A stretch of 32,368 bases of DNA from Candidatus Omnitrophota bacterium (GCA_016783715.1 JADHWA010000005.1:1-32368); one strand, 5' to 3'. Counted from the first letter of the stretch, positions 1-8,340 are shown. The notes: generated by a model not told the origin, from the sequence alone. Program-made: numbers and translations.

Positions 1-1
1 C

Positions 2-175
2 ATTCGGTATAGACAGGTTCAACAAAAAATTCACGCGCTGTTAGAAGTAATTTCTCAAAAACGGTCTTACTTATACAAAGAATCTTCCTTAACTTCCCCT
101 CATAAAGGAGGGGGTAACGATCTATGGTATCATTTCCAGACTCAGATAAATTCATACTTTACATTTCGGCTATAA
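2..175 (+). CDS. possible C-terminal end of a truncated upstream gene
   Basis: An open frame runs in from the left edge for 57 codons and stops with TAA at 173-175. Its translation (IRYRQVQQKIHALLEVIS and onward) reads like an amphipathic helix followed by a polar tail, but no family is recognisable. A small hairpin (CCCCTC at 96-101 pairing with GAGGGG at 108-113) lies inside it and translates as SPHKGGG, which looks more like a non-coding repeat than protein. A frame of this length can arise by chance, and the opposite strand is also open here, so the call is weak. Confidence 0.3.
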   Translation: MRYRQVQQKIHALLEVISQKRSYLYKESSLTSPHKGGGNDLWYHFQTQINSYFTFRL

Positions 176-186
176 TCGGGTATACT
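158..186 (+). promoter_or_regulatory. sigma70-type promoter of the gsp operon
   Basis: TTTACA (158-163), a 17-base spacer and TATACT (181-186) match the housekeeping -35/-10 pattern at 5 of 6 bases each. Transcription would start near 193, giving a leader of about 80 bases before gspE. A second TATAAT at 251-256 has no recognisable -35 partner. Confidence 0.6.
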
Positions 187-275
187 AAAAGTAAGATTTA
201 TCCCCTTCATAACCCTTCGCGGTAATAGGATACCCCATCACCAGGCATTATATAATTTTAGAATAGAGGGGAAGA

Positions 276-1982
276 ATGAACAAGGAAAACAGCCAGCTAA
301 TCGGCCAATTACTGGTTAGCGCAGACTTAATCAACCAGGAACAGCTGGAGAGCGGATTACGCCATCAGAAGAAAAATGGTGGTTTTATCTGCACTGCACT
401 CGTCAAGCTGGGTTTTGCCCCAGAAATTGAGGTTTTTAATCTTCTTTCGCGGCAATTAAATATACCCTATATCCGGTTAAAAGAGAAAAGAATAGATCCA
501 GAGGTAGTTAAAAAAGTCCCTGCCAAATTTGCCATCCACTATAAGATCATCCCGCTGGAATTCAAAGATAAGACCCTGAAGATCGCAATCAGCGACCCTC
601 TAGATATCCATACCCTTGACGATATAAAACTCCTTCTAGGGGTTGAGATTGAAGCAGTTTTAGCCACCGAAACTGAGATTTTATCGCTAATCAGGAAATG
701 CTATGGCGTGGGCGCAGATACCTTAGAGAGTATTGTGGCCAAAGAAAGTTCAACAAAGAAGCTGGAGGTCTCGGGCAGCAAGGTCGAGAAGATCGAGGAG
801 ATGGCAGAGGATGCCTCGATAATCAAGTTCGTCAACCAGATAATACGAGAAGCGATTAAAGACCGCGCCACCGACATACACCTTGAACCATTTCAGAAGG
901 AACTGCGTACCCGCTACAGAATCGACGGAGTCCTCTATGATATCAACATCCCTGAGACGATCCGCTACTTTCACTCCGCTATTGTCTCGCGTGTAAAGAT
1001 AATGGCTAACCTCGATATTGCCGAGCACCGCCTGCCACAGGACGGAAGAATCAAGATAAATGTCAATTCTAATGAGTTGGACCTGAGGGTCTCAGTCCTT
1101 CCTACGGCCTTCGGAGAAGCGGTACATATCAGAATCTTAAGCCCGCAATTCTTCCTGGAACTTAGGAAGTTGGGGCTATTACCCGAAGACCTTGAGATCA
1201 TCGCGGAGGTTATCAAGAAACCCCATGGAATAATTTTTGTCAGCGGACCGACCGGCAGCGGAAAATCCACCACCCTCTATGCCTGCTTAGAAAAGATTAA
1301 CTCCAGCGGTATAAAGATTATCACCATCGAAGACCCTATAGAATATCAGCTAAGGGGAATAAATCAAGTGCAGGTCATCCCTGCGATAGGGTTCAGCTTT
1401 GCCGGTGCCCTCAGGCACATGCTAAGGCATGACCCTGATGTGATGATGGTCGGAGAGGTCAGGGATTTCGAGACCGCGGAGATTGCGATCAGATCGGCCC
1501 TAACCGGGCATTTAGTTTTTTCGACGCTCCATACCAATGACGCTGCGGGTTCGGTCACCAGGCTCCTGGAGATGGGAATCGAGCCGTTCTTAGTATCCTC
1601 TTCCTTAGTATGCCTGGTTGCACAACGCCTGGTAAGGCTAATCTGCCCGAAATGCAAGAAGCCTGATAAATCAAGGAAAGATATTATAAGCCAGATTCGG
1701 GGTAGCTTAGATTTCGACACAAAACAGGCGCAAATTAGCGAAGGAGAGGGATGCCAGGAGTGTAGATTTACAGGATTCAAAGGACGTACCGGAATCTACG
1801 AGATCCTGCGTATCAGCCAGCCGATACGAGAACTGGTCTTAAAGGGAACTTCCAGCCAGCAGATTAAGCAGCAGGCGGTCTCCGAAGGCATGCGCACACT
1901 CAGGCATGACGGACTCCGAAAGGTGATCTCGGGACTTACCACCTATACCGAAGTAATGCGCGTAACTCAAGAAGACGAATAA
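276..1982 (+). CDS. gspE: type II secretion / type IV pilus assembly ATPase GspE (PilB family)
   Basis: This is the cytoplasmic hexameric AAA-type ATPase that powers pseudopilus or pilus assembly. Residues 1-150 form the N-terminal MshEN/GspE-N region, and the ATPase core follows. Walker A GPTGSGKSTT starts at residue 324, the Walker B region DPDVMMVGEVRD at 386, and an Asp box (ITIEDPIEY) and His box (STLHTNDA) are also present. A tetracysteine zinc site is complete (C457, C460, C493, C496), as in GspE/PilB and unlike PilT retraction ATPases. Length (568 aa) is normal for the family. The ATG is preceded by GAGGGGAAG. It is the first gene of a nine-gene secretion operon, with gspF 14 bases downstream. 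Whether the machine secretes proteins or builds a pilus cannot be told from this gene alone. Confidence 0.95.
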   Translation: MNKENSQLIGQLLVSADLINQEQLESGLRHQKKNGGFICTALVKLGFAPEIEVFNLLSRQLNIPYIRLKEKRIDPEVVKKVPAKFAIHYKIIPLEFKDKTLKIAISDPLDIHTLDDIKLLLGVEIEAVLATETEILSLIRKCYGVGADTLESIVAKESSTKKLEVSGSKVEKIEEMAEDASIIKFVNQIIREAIKDRATDIHLEPFQKELRTRYRIDGVLYDINIPETIRYFHSAIVSRVKIMANLDIAEHRLPQDGRIKINVNSNELDLRVSVLPTAFGEAVHIRILSPQFFLELRKLGLLPEDLEIIAEVIKKPHGIIFVSGPTGSGKSTTLYACLEKINSSGIKIITIEDPIEYQLRGINQVQVIPAIGFSFAGALRHMLRHDPDVMMVGEVRDFETAEIAIRSALTGHLVFSTLHTNDAAGSVTRLLEMGIEPFLVSSSLVCLVAQRLVRLICPKCKKPDKSRKDIISQIRGSLDFDTKQAQISEGEGCQECRFTGFKGRTGIYEILRISQPIRELVLKGTSSQQIKQQAVSEGMRTLRHDGLRKVISGLTTYTEVMRVTQEDE

Positions 1983-1996
1983 ATATAAATCCGACA

Positions 1997-3193
1997 ATGC
2001 CAAAATATAGCTATACAGCAAAGGCTGCTCCGCAGAGAGTATTAAAAGGCATCATTGAAACCGAGTCTGCCCAGGAAGCGATTAACAGGCTTAGTAAGAA
2101 AGGATACTATATCCTGTCACTTAATAGCCAGGAGGTTGCAGCTGAGCGCTCAAAATTATTCTTTCGCACGGCATCCCCCAGAGAAATTACCACCTTTACC
2201 CGCCAGATTGCCACATTGATTGAGTCAGGCCTGAACATTATCAACGCCCTGACGATTGTCTCAAATCAGGCGCACAATAAGCATCTAAAATCTGTCCTGC
2301 TTGATCTAATCGCCAGGATAAAAGACGGCTCTGCCTTCTCAGAGAGCCTGGCCGCACACAGGGATATCTTCAGTGCGCTTTACATAGCCCTTATTCGCAC
2401 CGGAGAGGCCAGCGGGAACCTGAGTATCTCGCTGCAAAGGATTGCTCAATTCCTGGAAGATGAGGAAGAGTTCAAAAATTCACTGCGCGCAAGCCTGATA
2501 TACCCGGGTTTTGTCATGTCAGTCGGGACACTTACCGTAATCGTCTTGCTGGCTTTCGTAATCCCGCGGCTTGTCTCTATGTTTGAAACTATGGGACAGA
2601 CTCTTCCGCTACCTACCCTGATGCTAATTAACTTTTCAGCACTATTACGCAAATATTGGTGGTTTATTCTATCATCAGCCGCAGTGCTCTTCTTTTTCTT
2701 GCGCAGGTTTTCCAAGGCTCCGCAGGGGAAGGCATATTTTGATTTGCTAAAACTAAAAATGCCGGTCGCCGGAAGAATTTTTCTAAAGGCTGAAGTCGGC
2801 CGCCTGATGCGGGCGCTATCTCTTTTGTCCTCCAGCGGAATCCCGATCATCACTGCCTTAGAGACTGCCACTAGCGTAGTGGGGAATCAGGTACTTTGCA
2901 GGGAGCTGGCGATATTCAAAGAGGAGATCACAAGGGGGGGCAGCCTTTCAGAGTGCTTCAGGGGTTCGAAGTTTTTCCCGGAATTTACCAGCAGCATCAT
3001 CGCAATCGGCGAAGAAACAGGAAGGCTTGAGAAATCTTTCCTGCGTATCGCCGATGACTACGAAACCGAGACCCAGCGTCTCCTAAAGTCGCTGGTCCGC
3101 CTGGTTGAGCCGGTTATAATCCTGATACTCGGGTTGATCGTAGGTTTTATCGTATTATCCATGCTTCTGCCGATATTCCAGATAACAGTTTAA
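1997..3193 (+). CDS. gspF: inner-membrane platform protein GspF (PilC family)
   Basis: GspF/PilC is the polytopic platform on which the GspE ATPase acts during pseudopilin polymerisation. Two repeated T2SSF domains are visible (about residues 65-188 and 268-390). The first begins FTRQIATLIESGLN and the second LMRALSLLSSSGIPI, and both contain the conserved acidic GE-(A/E)-(S/T)-G turn (TGEASG, IGEETG). Three hydrophobic segments occur near residues 171-193, 219-236 and 371-393. At 398 aa it is full length. No clear Shine-Dalgarno precedes the ATG, consistent with translation coupled to gspE just upstream. Confidence 0.95.
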   Translation: MPKYSYTAKAAPQRVLKGIIETESAQEAINRLSKKGYYILSLNSQEVAAERSKLFFRTASPREITTFTRQIATLIESGLNIINALTIVSNQAHNKHLKSVLLDLIARIKDGSAFSESLAAHRDIFSALYIALIRTGEASGNLSISLQRIAQFLEDEEEFKNSLRASLIYPGFVMSVGTLTVIVLLAFVIPRLVSMFETMGQTLPLPTLMLINFSALLRKYWWFILSSAAVLFFFLRRFSKAPQGKAYFDLLKLKMPVAGRIFLKAEVGRLMRALSLLSSSGIPIITALETATSVVGNQVLCRELAIFKEEITRGGSLSECFRGSKFFPEFTSSIIAIGEETGRLEKSFLRIADDYETETQRLLKSLVRLVEPVIILILGLIVGFIVLSMLLPIFQITV

Positions 3194-3212
3194 ATTAGGG
3201 AGGAAAAGATCT

Positions 3213-3608
3213 ATGGATAGCTCGTGGCCAAAAAGATATGGTTTTACACTAATAGAACTAATGCTGGTTGTAATTATTATCGGTGTCTTAGCGGCAATTG
3301 TAACGCCTCGTTTCATCGGCCGTGACCAAGAAGCAAAGATCGCCGCCGCCAAAGCTAATATCACCAATATTTCGATTGGTTTAGATATGTTTGGGATGGA
3401 TATGGGCAGTTATCCTGATAGTCTTAGTGAACTGATGGTAGATCCCGGCTCCGATGATAAATGGAGAGGCCGATATCTGAATAAAGCCCCTGATAAGGAC
3501 CCCTGGGGTAACCCCTATATCTATGAACCGGAAACCGCCGAGGGCGGCTACAGACTTTGTTCGGAAGGTCCCGATAAGGAAGGCAGCTTAGATGATATCT
3601 GCAACTAA
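3213..3608 (+). CDS. gspG: major pseudopilin GspG
   Basis: This is the main subunit of the periplasmic pseudopilus. A class III prepilin leader is present: cleavage is expected after G10, giving mature FTLIELMLVV with Phe at +1 and Glu at +5 (E15). The long N-terminal helix is followed by the GspG C-terminal signature DKDPWGNPYIYE (residues 95-106) and an acidic loop (PDKEGSLDD) in the place where GspG proteins bind calcium. Length 131 aa is typical. The ATG is preceded by AGGGAGGAAAAGATCT, the best ribosome-binding site of the operon and fitting for the most abundant subunit. Its end overlaps gspH. Confidence 0.95.
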   Translation: MDSSWPKRYGFTLIELMLVVIIIGVLAAIVTPRFIGRDQEAKIAAAKANITNISIGLDMFGMDMGSYPDSLSELMVDPGSDDKWRGRYLNKAPDKDPWGNPYIYEPETAEGGYRLCSEGPDKEGSLDDICN

Positions 3609-4062
3609 AAGGCTCTCTCGCCGGCGGGGATTTACATTCATAGAGCTGATGGTGGTAATCATAATCATCACGGTATTAACCAGTATATCCGCCCCGCTTT
3701 TTAAGAAGACCTTCGCTAAGATCCAACTGGACCAGACACTCAGACAACTGCAGACATTTATCGGTTTCCTGCATCAGCGCTCGGTGATCGAAAGAAAGAT
3801 TATCTATCTTAAGGTGGATAACCAACAAAAGCAATACTGGGGCCAGATACACGATAGCCCGGCGCGCCTCCGGAGTTACTCCTTTCCTGAAAAATTTATC
3901 CTGGATGTAAAAAAAATTACAAACCCGCAGGATGAATCTATTCTATTCTACCCTGACGGGGCAATTGATGCGGTTACTATTGAGATATCGACACCTGAAG
4001 AGAAAAGCTTATCTATAACCACCGAAGGGGTCTATGGGGGTGCAAAGATTAAGGATGAGTAA
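3592..4062 (+). CDS. gspH: minor pseudopilin GspH
   Basis: A prepilin leader SRRRG/FTFIELMVV gives cleavage after G13, with Glu at +5 (E18), followed by a hydrophobic helix. The body carries a predicted beta-rich GspH-like region with a short C-terminus ending TTEGVYGGAKIKDE. At 156 aa it fits minor pseudopilin GspH, which sits near the tip of the pseudopilus. The start overlaps the last codons of gspG by 17 bases and the end overlaps gspI, so translation is probably coupled. Assignment as GspH rests mainly on gene order (G-H-I-J-K) and size, since sequence conservation beyond the leader is low. Confidence 0.85.
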   Translation: MISATKRLSRRRGFTFIELMVVIIIITVLTSISAPLFKKTFAKIQLDQTLRQLQTFIGFLHQRSVIERKIIYLKVDNQQKQYWGQIHDSPARLRSYSFPEKFILDVKKITNPQDESILFYPDGAIDAVTIEISTPEEKSLSITTEGVYGGAKIKDE

Positions 4063-4411
4063 TAGAGGATTTTCATTATTAGAGCTAATCATAACCATCG
4101 CGATATTATCTATCGGGATCGTCTCTATCCTACAGACAATCTCCTTCTCGGGACAGGTGTGGCATAAAGCACAGGACTCAACCAGGGCAGTCTTTCTTGC
4201 ACAAGATATAATGCAGAAGGCTGATTTTGATGAATTAAGGGGAATGATCATCGAGGGGGTCCAAGAGGGTAAGACCAAGGGGCTTAACTGGAAATCTTAT
4301 ATAAGGCCCCTGGCTGAATCCGAACTATACCAGATGGATCTTGAAGTCGCCTGGGGCCAGCCGCCGATAGAAGATCAAATCAACATCACCACTTACCTGA
4401 GAGCAAGATGA
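4034..4411 (+). CDS. gspI: minor pseudopilin GspI
   Basis: The prepilin leader ends RG/FSLLELIITIAIL, with cleavage after G12 (numbered from this start) and Glu at +5. The helix and the phrase AQDIMQKADFDEL resemble GspI, which nucleates the pseudopilus tip with GspJ and GspK. Length 125 aa is typical. Two starts are possible: ATG 4034, preceded by GAAGGGG, and ATG 4055, preceded by AAGG and giving a 4-residue-plus-G leader closer to the usual short form. Both lie inside the end of gspH. The stop overlaps gspJ as ATGA. Confidence 0.88.
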   Translation: MGVQRLRMSNRGFSLLELIITIAILSIGIVSILQTISFSGQVWHKAQDSTRAVFLAQDIMQKADFDELRGMIIEGVQEGKTKGLNWKSYIRPLAESELYQMDLEVAWGQPPIEDQINITTYLRAR

Positions 4412-5025
4412 ACAAAACAAAGGGACTGACTCTACTTGAGCTGATTATCGCATCGGCAATATTCACTGTAGTTATGGCAGCTCTCTATACCAGCTTCTCA
4501 TCAGGGACATTTGGCACAAAGTCTATTGATGATTCAATAAAACTGACCGGCCGGGCACGATTAATTCTAGGGAAATTAAATTCTGACCTTATAAATTCTT
4601 TCGTCTTTAGCGAAGAGGAGGCGCGTTTTTCAGGCAGAGAGGATCAACTAACCTTTATGGCGCTTACAGATTCATTTATCGAAGACGCCTTTATCCGGGA
4701 ATACTCCTTAGTCTCTTACACCCAGGACCAGGAGCGCCTGCTTCGAGTCTGCCGGAAGAATAAGCAGGCCCTCAACCCGAACTCAGAGGTTACCCCTCAG
4801 GAATTATCCGCTGGCGCCCAGATTAAATTTGAATACGGATACTACTCCATAGCGGATGACCGAATTATCTTTAAAGACAGCTGGGCTACCGAAGGAACGG
4901 ATCCGCTACTCGAAGAAGAGAAGAATCCCCCATTAGCCGTTAAGGTAAACTTAACCCTGGGCAGGCAGAAGGCTCAGAGCTTCGAGAGAACCATATATAT
5001 TCCCTACACTCAATTAGTAAGATGA
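4408..5025 (+). CDS. gspJ: minor pseudopilin GspJ
   Basis: Short leader MNKTKG, then mature LTLLELIIASAIFTVVM with Glu at +5 (E11) and a single N-terminal membrane helix. The 205-aa size, larger than GspH and GspI, and position between gspI and gspK fit GspJ. The C-terminal half is beta-rich and ends with an RTIYIP strand typical of the GspJ fold. It would form the tip complex with GspI and GspK. Start and stop both overlap neighbours by four bases (ATGA), indicating tight translational coupling. Confidence 0.9.
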   Translation: MNKTKGLTLLELIIASAIFTVVMAALYTSFSSGTFGTKSIDDSIKLTGRARLILGKLNSDLINSFVFSEEEARFSGREDQLTFMALTDSFIEDAFIREYSLVSYTQDQERLLRVCRKNKQALNPNSEVTPQELSAGAQIKFEYGYYSIADDRIIFKDSWATEGTDPLLEEEKNPPLAVKVNLTLGRQKAQSFERTIYIPYTQLVR

Positions 5026-5999
5026 AGAAGAAAGCGCAGATATTAATTATCGCCCTCTGGATAATGGTCATATTAGCGGTTCTGGCGGTAAGTATCGGAT
5101 ATAGGGTCTCCCTTGCGCTACGCCTGGGTTCTTATCAAAGGGAAGACCTAAAATCCCTCTATCTGGCTAAATCAGGGGTAAATCAGGCTATAGTCGAGAT
5201 CAACCGGGACCTAACGCAGACTGACAGTTTCTCCGACAGTTGGGCAGAGAATGAGGAGGCTTTTAAAAGGATCGCCTTTAGCCAGGATTCCTCTGAATTT
5301 GCCTCTGTTTCTTATACAGATTCAAACGGAGAGGAGATATTCGGCGTGCTGGATGAAGAAAGGAAGATCAATATCAACACCGCCGCAGAAGAGTTGCTGG
5401 CAGTATTATTGGAAAAAGGCGGGATAACTGCGCAAGAAAGCAGGGATATCGCTTCAAATATACGTGCCTGGCGCAGTAACCTGGAGATTACTCCGGCAGA
5501 ATCACGAGATTACACTGCTCTGGGTTATGAGTGTAAGGGGGAGCCATTTACCAACTGCGCAGAGCTTACCATGGTAAAAGGAATCAACCAACAGCTATAT
5601 CGGGCAATAGAGGGAATCTTTACCGTTTTTGGAAACGGGGGCGTAAATATCAATACCGCAGAACCTGCAGCTTTAGAAGTGATTATTGCCAGCGCAATGA
5701 ATCAGGCCGGGATTAGCGATCAGGCGAAGCTTGAGGGCCTGCTAAGCGCGATACTCAGATATCGCCAGGATTACGGTCAATTTAACGAAGGAGACCTGGA
5801 TAGCCTGCTAAGAGTGCTGGATCTTGACCCGGCTGACTATGAACTGATCACTGTTGAACTCAGGAAGAATCTGGTTGTTGAATCGGATTTTTTCCGTATA
5901 ATATCTAAAGGAAGACTCGGCGTAGGCAAACCAACAAGACAAATTGACTGCGTATACGACCGCGAAATCAAAGAGTTGATATTCTGGCATGAAAGCTGA
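5022..5999 (+). CDS. gspK: tip pseudopilin GspK
   Basis: The N-terminus MKKKAQILIIALWIMVIL is a prepilin-like helix that lacks the +5 glutamate, the hallmark of GspK, the tip-most pseudopilin. The large globular domain contains two helix-hairpin-helix/SAM-like segments, each introduced by a NINTA motif (KININTAAEEL near residue 116 and VNINTAEPAAL near 209), as in known GspK proteins. Two cysteines (in YECKGE and TNCAEL) could form a disulfide. Length 325 aa is normal. It overlaps gspJ by ATGA and shares one base with the gspL start (TGATG). Confidence 0.93.
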   Translation: MKKKAQILIIALWIMVILAVLAVSIGYRVSLALRLGSYQREDLKSLYLAKSGVNQAIVEINRDLTQTDSFSDSWAENEEAFKRIAFSQDSSEFASVSYTDSNGEEIFGVLDEERKININTAAEELLAVLLEKGGITAQESRDIASNIRAWRSNLEITPAESRDYTALGYECKGEPFTNCAELTMVKGINQQLYRAIEGIFTVFGNGGVNINTAEPAALEVIIASAMNQAGISDQAKLEGLLSAILRYRQDYGQFNEGDLDSLLRVLDLDPADYELITVELRKNLVVESDFFRIISKGRLGVGKPTRQIDCVYDREIKELIFWHES

Positions 6000-7426
6000 T
6001 GAAAAGGATAGCCGCTAATATAAAGAAGAACGGAATTTTTGTCCTGCAAGTTGAGGACCAGACTCTAAAGATCCTCAAGGCAGGCCCTAAGGGTGCATCG
6101 GTAACAGTCTCGGTACAAGAGGCGATCAAAATCTCAGGCGGCCTAGAAAATCCGGATATGGCTATTCAGGCAAAGATACTATTAAGTAATCTCGGCTACC
6201 GCAATCAGCCCCTAATCTTTTGCCTACCGCGAAAAAGTGCAACCTGCCACTACCTCAAGATCCCAAGCAAAAAGACCGAAGAAATAGAGAGCATGATTGC
6301 CTATCGGGCACCCAGACTTCTGCCGTATGAGATCAGCGAACTAGTCACCGGCTATGAGCTTATCCGTTCTGATAATCAGGGTTACTCTCACATAAACTTA
6401 AGCATTATCCACAGAAAGATCGTCGACAAATTAACAGAGCTTTTTAGCCAGCTTGGGGGAAAGAATATATTCTTCGCATTAAGCCCCTACGGGGTATCCA
6501 ACCTTTTCTTTTACGACAACCCCAAGAGTAAAGAATTAGCCATGCTTATCGATGCCGACCTAAACCGAATAGAGGTGTCAATTGTCCGGCAGGAGAAGCT
6601 GGTATTTAGCCGCTCCTTCATGACCCCTGATCTCTCAGGCCAGTCAGATAATTTATTTTTAGATGAAATCAAGAAAACCTGCGACTCATATAAAAAAGAG
6701 ACTGCAATAGAGTTGCCACAAAATTGCTATCTCTTCGCAGAGCAGGCGCTGGCGGCCAGGCTTACCGGGATACTGACTAAGGCTGGCATGAAAACAACAG
6801 GAGGCCAGCAGAGTAAGAGGATTATCTCTCAAACAGGAGAACTCGACAGCTTGCTAAATTCAAAAAACTCCTATTTCAACCTGCTGGGGCTGCCTCTTAT
6901 TCGCCTGCCGCAGTCGCTGAACTTACTCCCGCTTAATCTAAAGAATCAGATGCAAAAAGCCGATCGCCTCAAAGAAGTCTTAACTACGGGGCTTCTGGTA
7001 GTCCTGATCCTGGGGGTCTGGTTCTTGGCCGGCTTTAAAAACTATAAAAACAAACTACAGCATCTCTCAAGCATTGAGAGCCAACTTCAGGAGATCAGCA
7101 AAGAAGCCGCGCCATTAGAACGGATGGAGAGAAGGTTACGCATACTAAAAAAACAGGCCCAGGATACGACCCCGGTGATTGATTTTCTGTACGCAAGCTA
7201 CAAAAACATCCCTGAGGGGGTCTATCTGCGCAACCTCTCCTATGAAAACCAAGAGGTCCTGATCCTAAAAGGAGAAGCCCCGGAATTAAATAAAGTCTTC
7301 GAATACGTAAACCGGCTTGAGAAGTCTGAGGCTCTAAAGGGTTACGAGGCAGAGGTTAAACAGGCGACTAAAAAGCGAAGCGAGTCTTCTTTGGTCAGCT
7401 TCGAGATCGTCTGTCAGAAGAGATGA
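5999..7426 (+). CDS. gspL: GspL-like assembly protein: PilM-like cytoplasmic domain fused to a PilN-like membrane domain
   Basis: The first 300 or so residues form a soluble actin-like (PilM/GspL-cyto) domain. A single hydrophobic segment at about 327-346 is followed by a coiled-coil stretch (about 350-387) and a small periplasmic ferredoxin-like domain. Just before the membrane helix is SLNLLPLNLK (306-315), resembling the INLLP peptide by which PilN binds PilM. This layout matches GspL or a PilM-PilN fusion, which links the ATPase to the periplasmic ring. The 475-aa length is in the GspL range. It follows gspK with a one-base overlap and overlaps the PilO/GspM-like gene by ATGA. Confidence 0.85.
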   Translation: MKRIAANIKKNGIFVLQVEDQTLKILKAGPKGASVTVSVQEAIKISGGLENPDMAIQAKILLSNLGYRNQPLIFCLPRKSATCHYLKIPSKKTEEIESMIAYRAPRLLPYEISELVTGYELIRSDNQGYSHINLSIIHRKIVDKLTELFSQLGGKNIFFALSPYGVSNLFFYDNPKSKELAMLIDADLNRIEVSIVRQEKLVFSRSFMTPDLSGQSDNLFLDEIKKTCDSYKKETAIELPQNCYLFAEQALAARLTGILTKAGMKTTGGQQSKRIISQTGELDSLLNSKNSYFNLLGLPLIRLPQSLNLLPLNLKNQMQKADRLKEVLTTGLLVVLILGVWFLAGFKNYKNKLQHLSSIESQLQEISKEAAPLERMERRLRILKKQAQDTTPVIDFLYASYKNIPEGVYLRNLSYENQEVLILKGEAPELNKVFEYVNRLEKSEALKGYEAEVKQATKKRSESSLVSFEIVCQKR

Positions 7427-7956
7427 AAAAACTACTTACAAAAAGAGAAAGATTTTTTGTCTACATCACCGCCTCGGCGGTAATCTTTACTATCTCCTAT
7501 AATACGGTTATTGAGCCGCTCGTGGATAAAGACAGGGACCTCAACATAGAGATCAGCAGCAAGGAGATCAAATTAAAGAAATACAAGGAGCTTCTCGGGC
7601 AAGGCGATCAACTGCAGAAGATCTACAAAAAATACCTCTTCTCTGAGGGTAATCCCGCGGATATCCAGGATACTTTTTTGGGGGCTCTCAGAGAGCTTGA
7701 GAAACTGGCAGGAGCCTCTGGCGTTGTGATTCTGGATATCAGACCGGATCAAAGAAGAAAAGGCAAAGGTGAGTTAAGCGAGTCCACAATCGAGCTGAAA
7801 TCTGAGGGTACCCTGAAGAACTATCTAACCTTCATCTACAAGATAGAGAACACCCCGTCGCTTTTAAAGATTAATAAGTTGCAACTGGGCAGCAAGACAA
7901 ATTCAGAGCTTTTAGAAGGCCGCTTTACTATCGGCCAGATACTAATTTCTGACTAA
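7423..7956 (+). CDS. gspM: GspM / PilO-like inner-membrane assembly protein
   Basis: A short cytoplasmic head (MKKLLTKRER), one membrane helix (about residues 11-31), a coiled coil (about 38-70) and a ferredoxin-like periplasmic domain make the topology of GspM/PilO. These proteins dimerise with GspL/PilN to form the inner-membrane collar of the secretion or pilus machine. Length 177 aa is typical. It is the last gene of the gspE-M run and overlaps gspL by ATGA. Sequence conservation in this family is low, so the assignment relies on topology and position; GspM and PilO cannot be told apart here. Confidence 0.82.
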   Translation: MKKLLTKRERFFVYITASAVIFTISYNTVIEPLVDKDRDLNIEISSKEIKLKKYKELLGQGDQLQKIYKKYLFSEGNPADIQDTFLGALRELEKLAGASGVVILDIRPDQRRKGKGELSESTIELKSEGTLKNYLTFIYKIENTPSLLKINKLQLGSKTNSELLEGRFTIGQILISD

Positions 7957-7978
7957 ACAATTTTGCTGTTGATATAAT
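7949..7978 (+). promoter_or_regulatory. candidate promoter next to the zinc-ribbon gene
   Basis: A perfect TATAAT (7973-7978) lies 18 bases downstream of CTGACT (7949-7954), a weak -35. The -10 box ends only three bases before the ATG at 7982, so a transcript from it would start at or just inside the coding region. It may instead serve the structured RNA elements downstream. Confidence 0.35.
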
Positions 7979-7981
7979 ATT

Positions 7982-8119
7982 ATGCCTGAATGGTTCCCTC
8001 CAGTTGAATGTCCGAAGTGCCACAGCAAGGATACCCGTTTTGTCGAGCCGCGTTATGAGGCTTCAATATACGAGTGTAACCTCTGCGGATGCCGTTTTGA
8101 AATTATTGAAGAGGGGTGA
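7982..8119 (+). CDS. 45-aa zinc-ribbon protein
   Basis: This small frame translates to 45 aa with two cysteine pairs, C10-P-K-C13 and C32-N-L-C35 followed by C37, in the spacing of a one-domain zinc ribbon (EYECNLCGCRFEI-like second knuckle). It has no catalytic residues; such proteins usually bind nucleic acid or a partner protein, but no function is assigned. No Shine-Dalgarno is visible, and a TATAAT box ends three bases before the ATG, so it is either leaderless or read through from gspM. Its TGA stop lies inside the first copy of a hairpin-rich repeat (GTGAAGCTC). An overlapping 65-codon frame beginning at 8004 is not credible as a gene. Confidence 0.7.
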   Translation: MPEWFPPVECPKCHSKDTRFVEPRYEASIYECNLCGCRFEIIEEG

Positions 8120-8287
8120 AGCTCTATTGGCCTTATCGGCCAAAAGCATCTTCACTTGCTTCGGCGGGTTTCGCCGAAGCAGGATCCGCCTTCGCTCATG
8201 AGAACTTTCGTCTTTGGCTTCGGTGGATTACCCTCTACGAAATCATCTGCGGCCTTACGGCCGCCTCTTACTGGGAAGGTGGGTAAG
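8116..8287 (+). ncRNA. structured RNA-like element, copy 1
   Basis: A GC-rich, hairpin-dense segment runs from GTGAAGCTC to GGGTAAG. Stems visible: TTGGCC/GGCCAA (8127-8143), a perfect 10-bp stem TGCTTCGGCG/CGCCGAAGCA (8157-8181), and GCGGCC/GGCCGC with loop TTAC (8249-8264). The same order of conserved ends and three hairpins recurs in copy 2 at 8356-8479, with stem changes that keep pairing. Copy 1 carries about 50 extra bases between the second and third hairpins. An intrinsic terminator follows at once (8294-8315). It matches no RNA family I recognise; a mobile intergenic repeat is the main alternative. Confidence 0.5.
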
Positions 8288-8293
8288 AATTTT

Positions 8294-8315
8294 GCCTAAA
8301 TAATAGGCTTTTTTT
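8294..8315 (+). terminator. intrinsic terminator after RNA copy 1
   Basis: GCCTA (8294-8298) pairs with TAGGC (8304-8308) around loop AATAA and is followed by seven Ts (8309-8315). The stem is short but the T-run is good. It separates the zinc-ribbon/copy 1 segment from copy 2 and carB. Confidence 0.6.
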
Positions 8316-8340
8316 GGTGGATCTTCAGCGGAATTTATTG

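Noticed and set aside
96-225. A 33-codon frame from ATG 124 behind an AGGAGGGGG sequence
   Set aside because: The purine run is the 3' arm of a CCCCTC/GAGGGG hairpin, and the frame overlaps the gsp promoter boxes; the translation has no recognisable feature.
8004-8201. A 65-codon open frame with many Arg and Ser residues
   Set aside because: It overlaps the convincing zinc-ribbon frame (7982-8119) in another phase, runs through the hairpin element, and has no recognisable domain.
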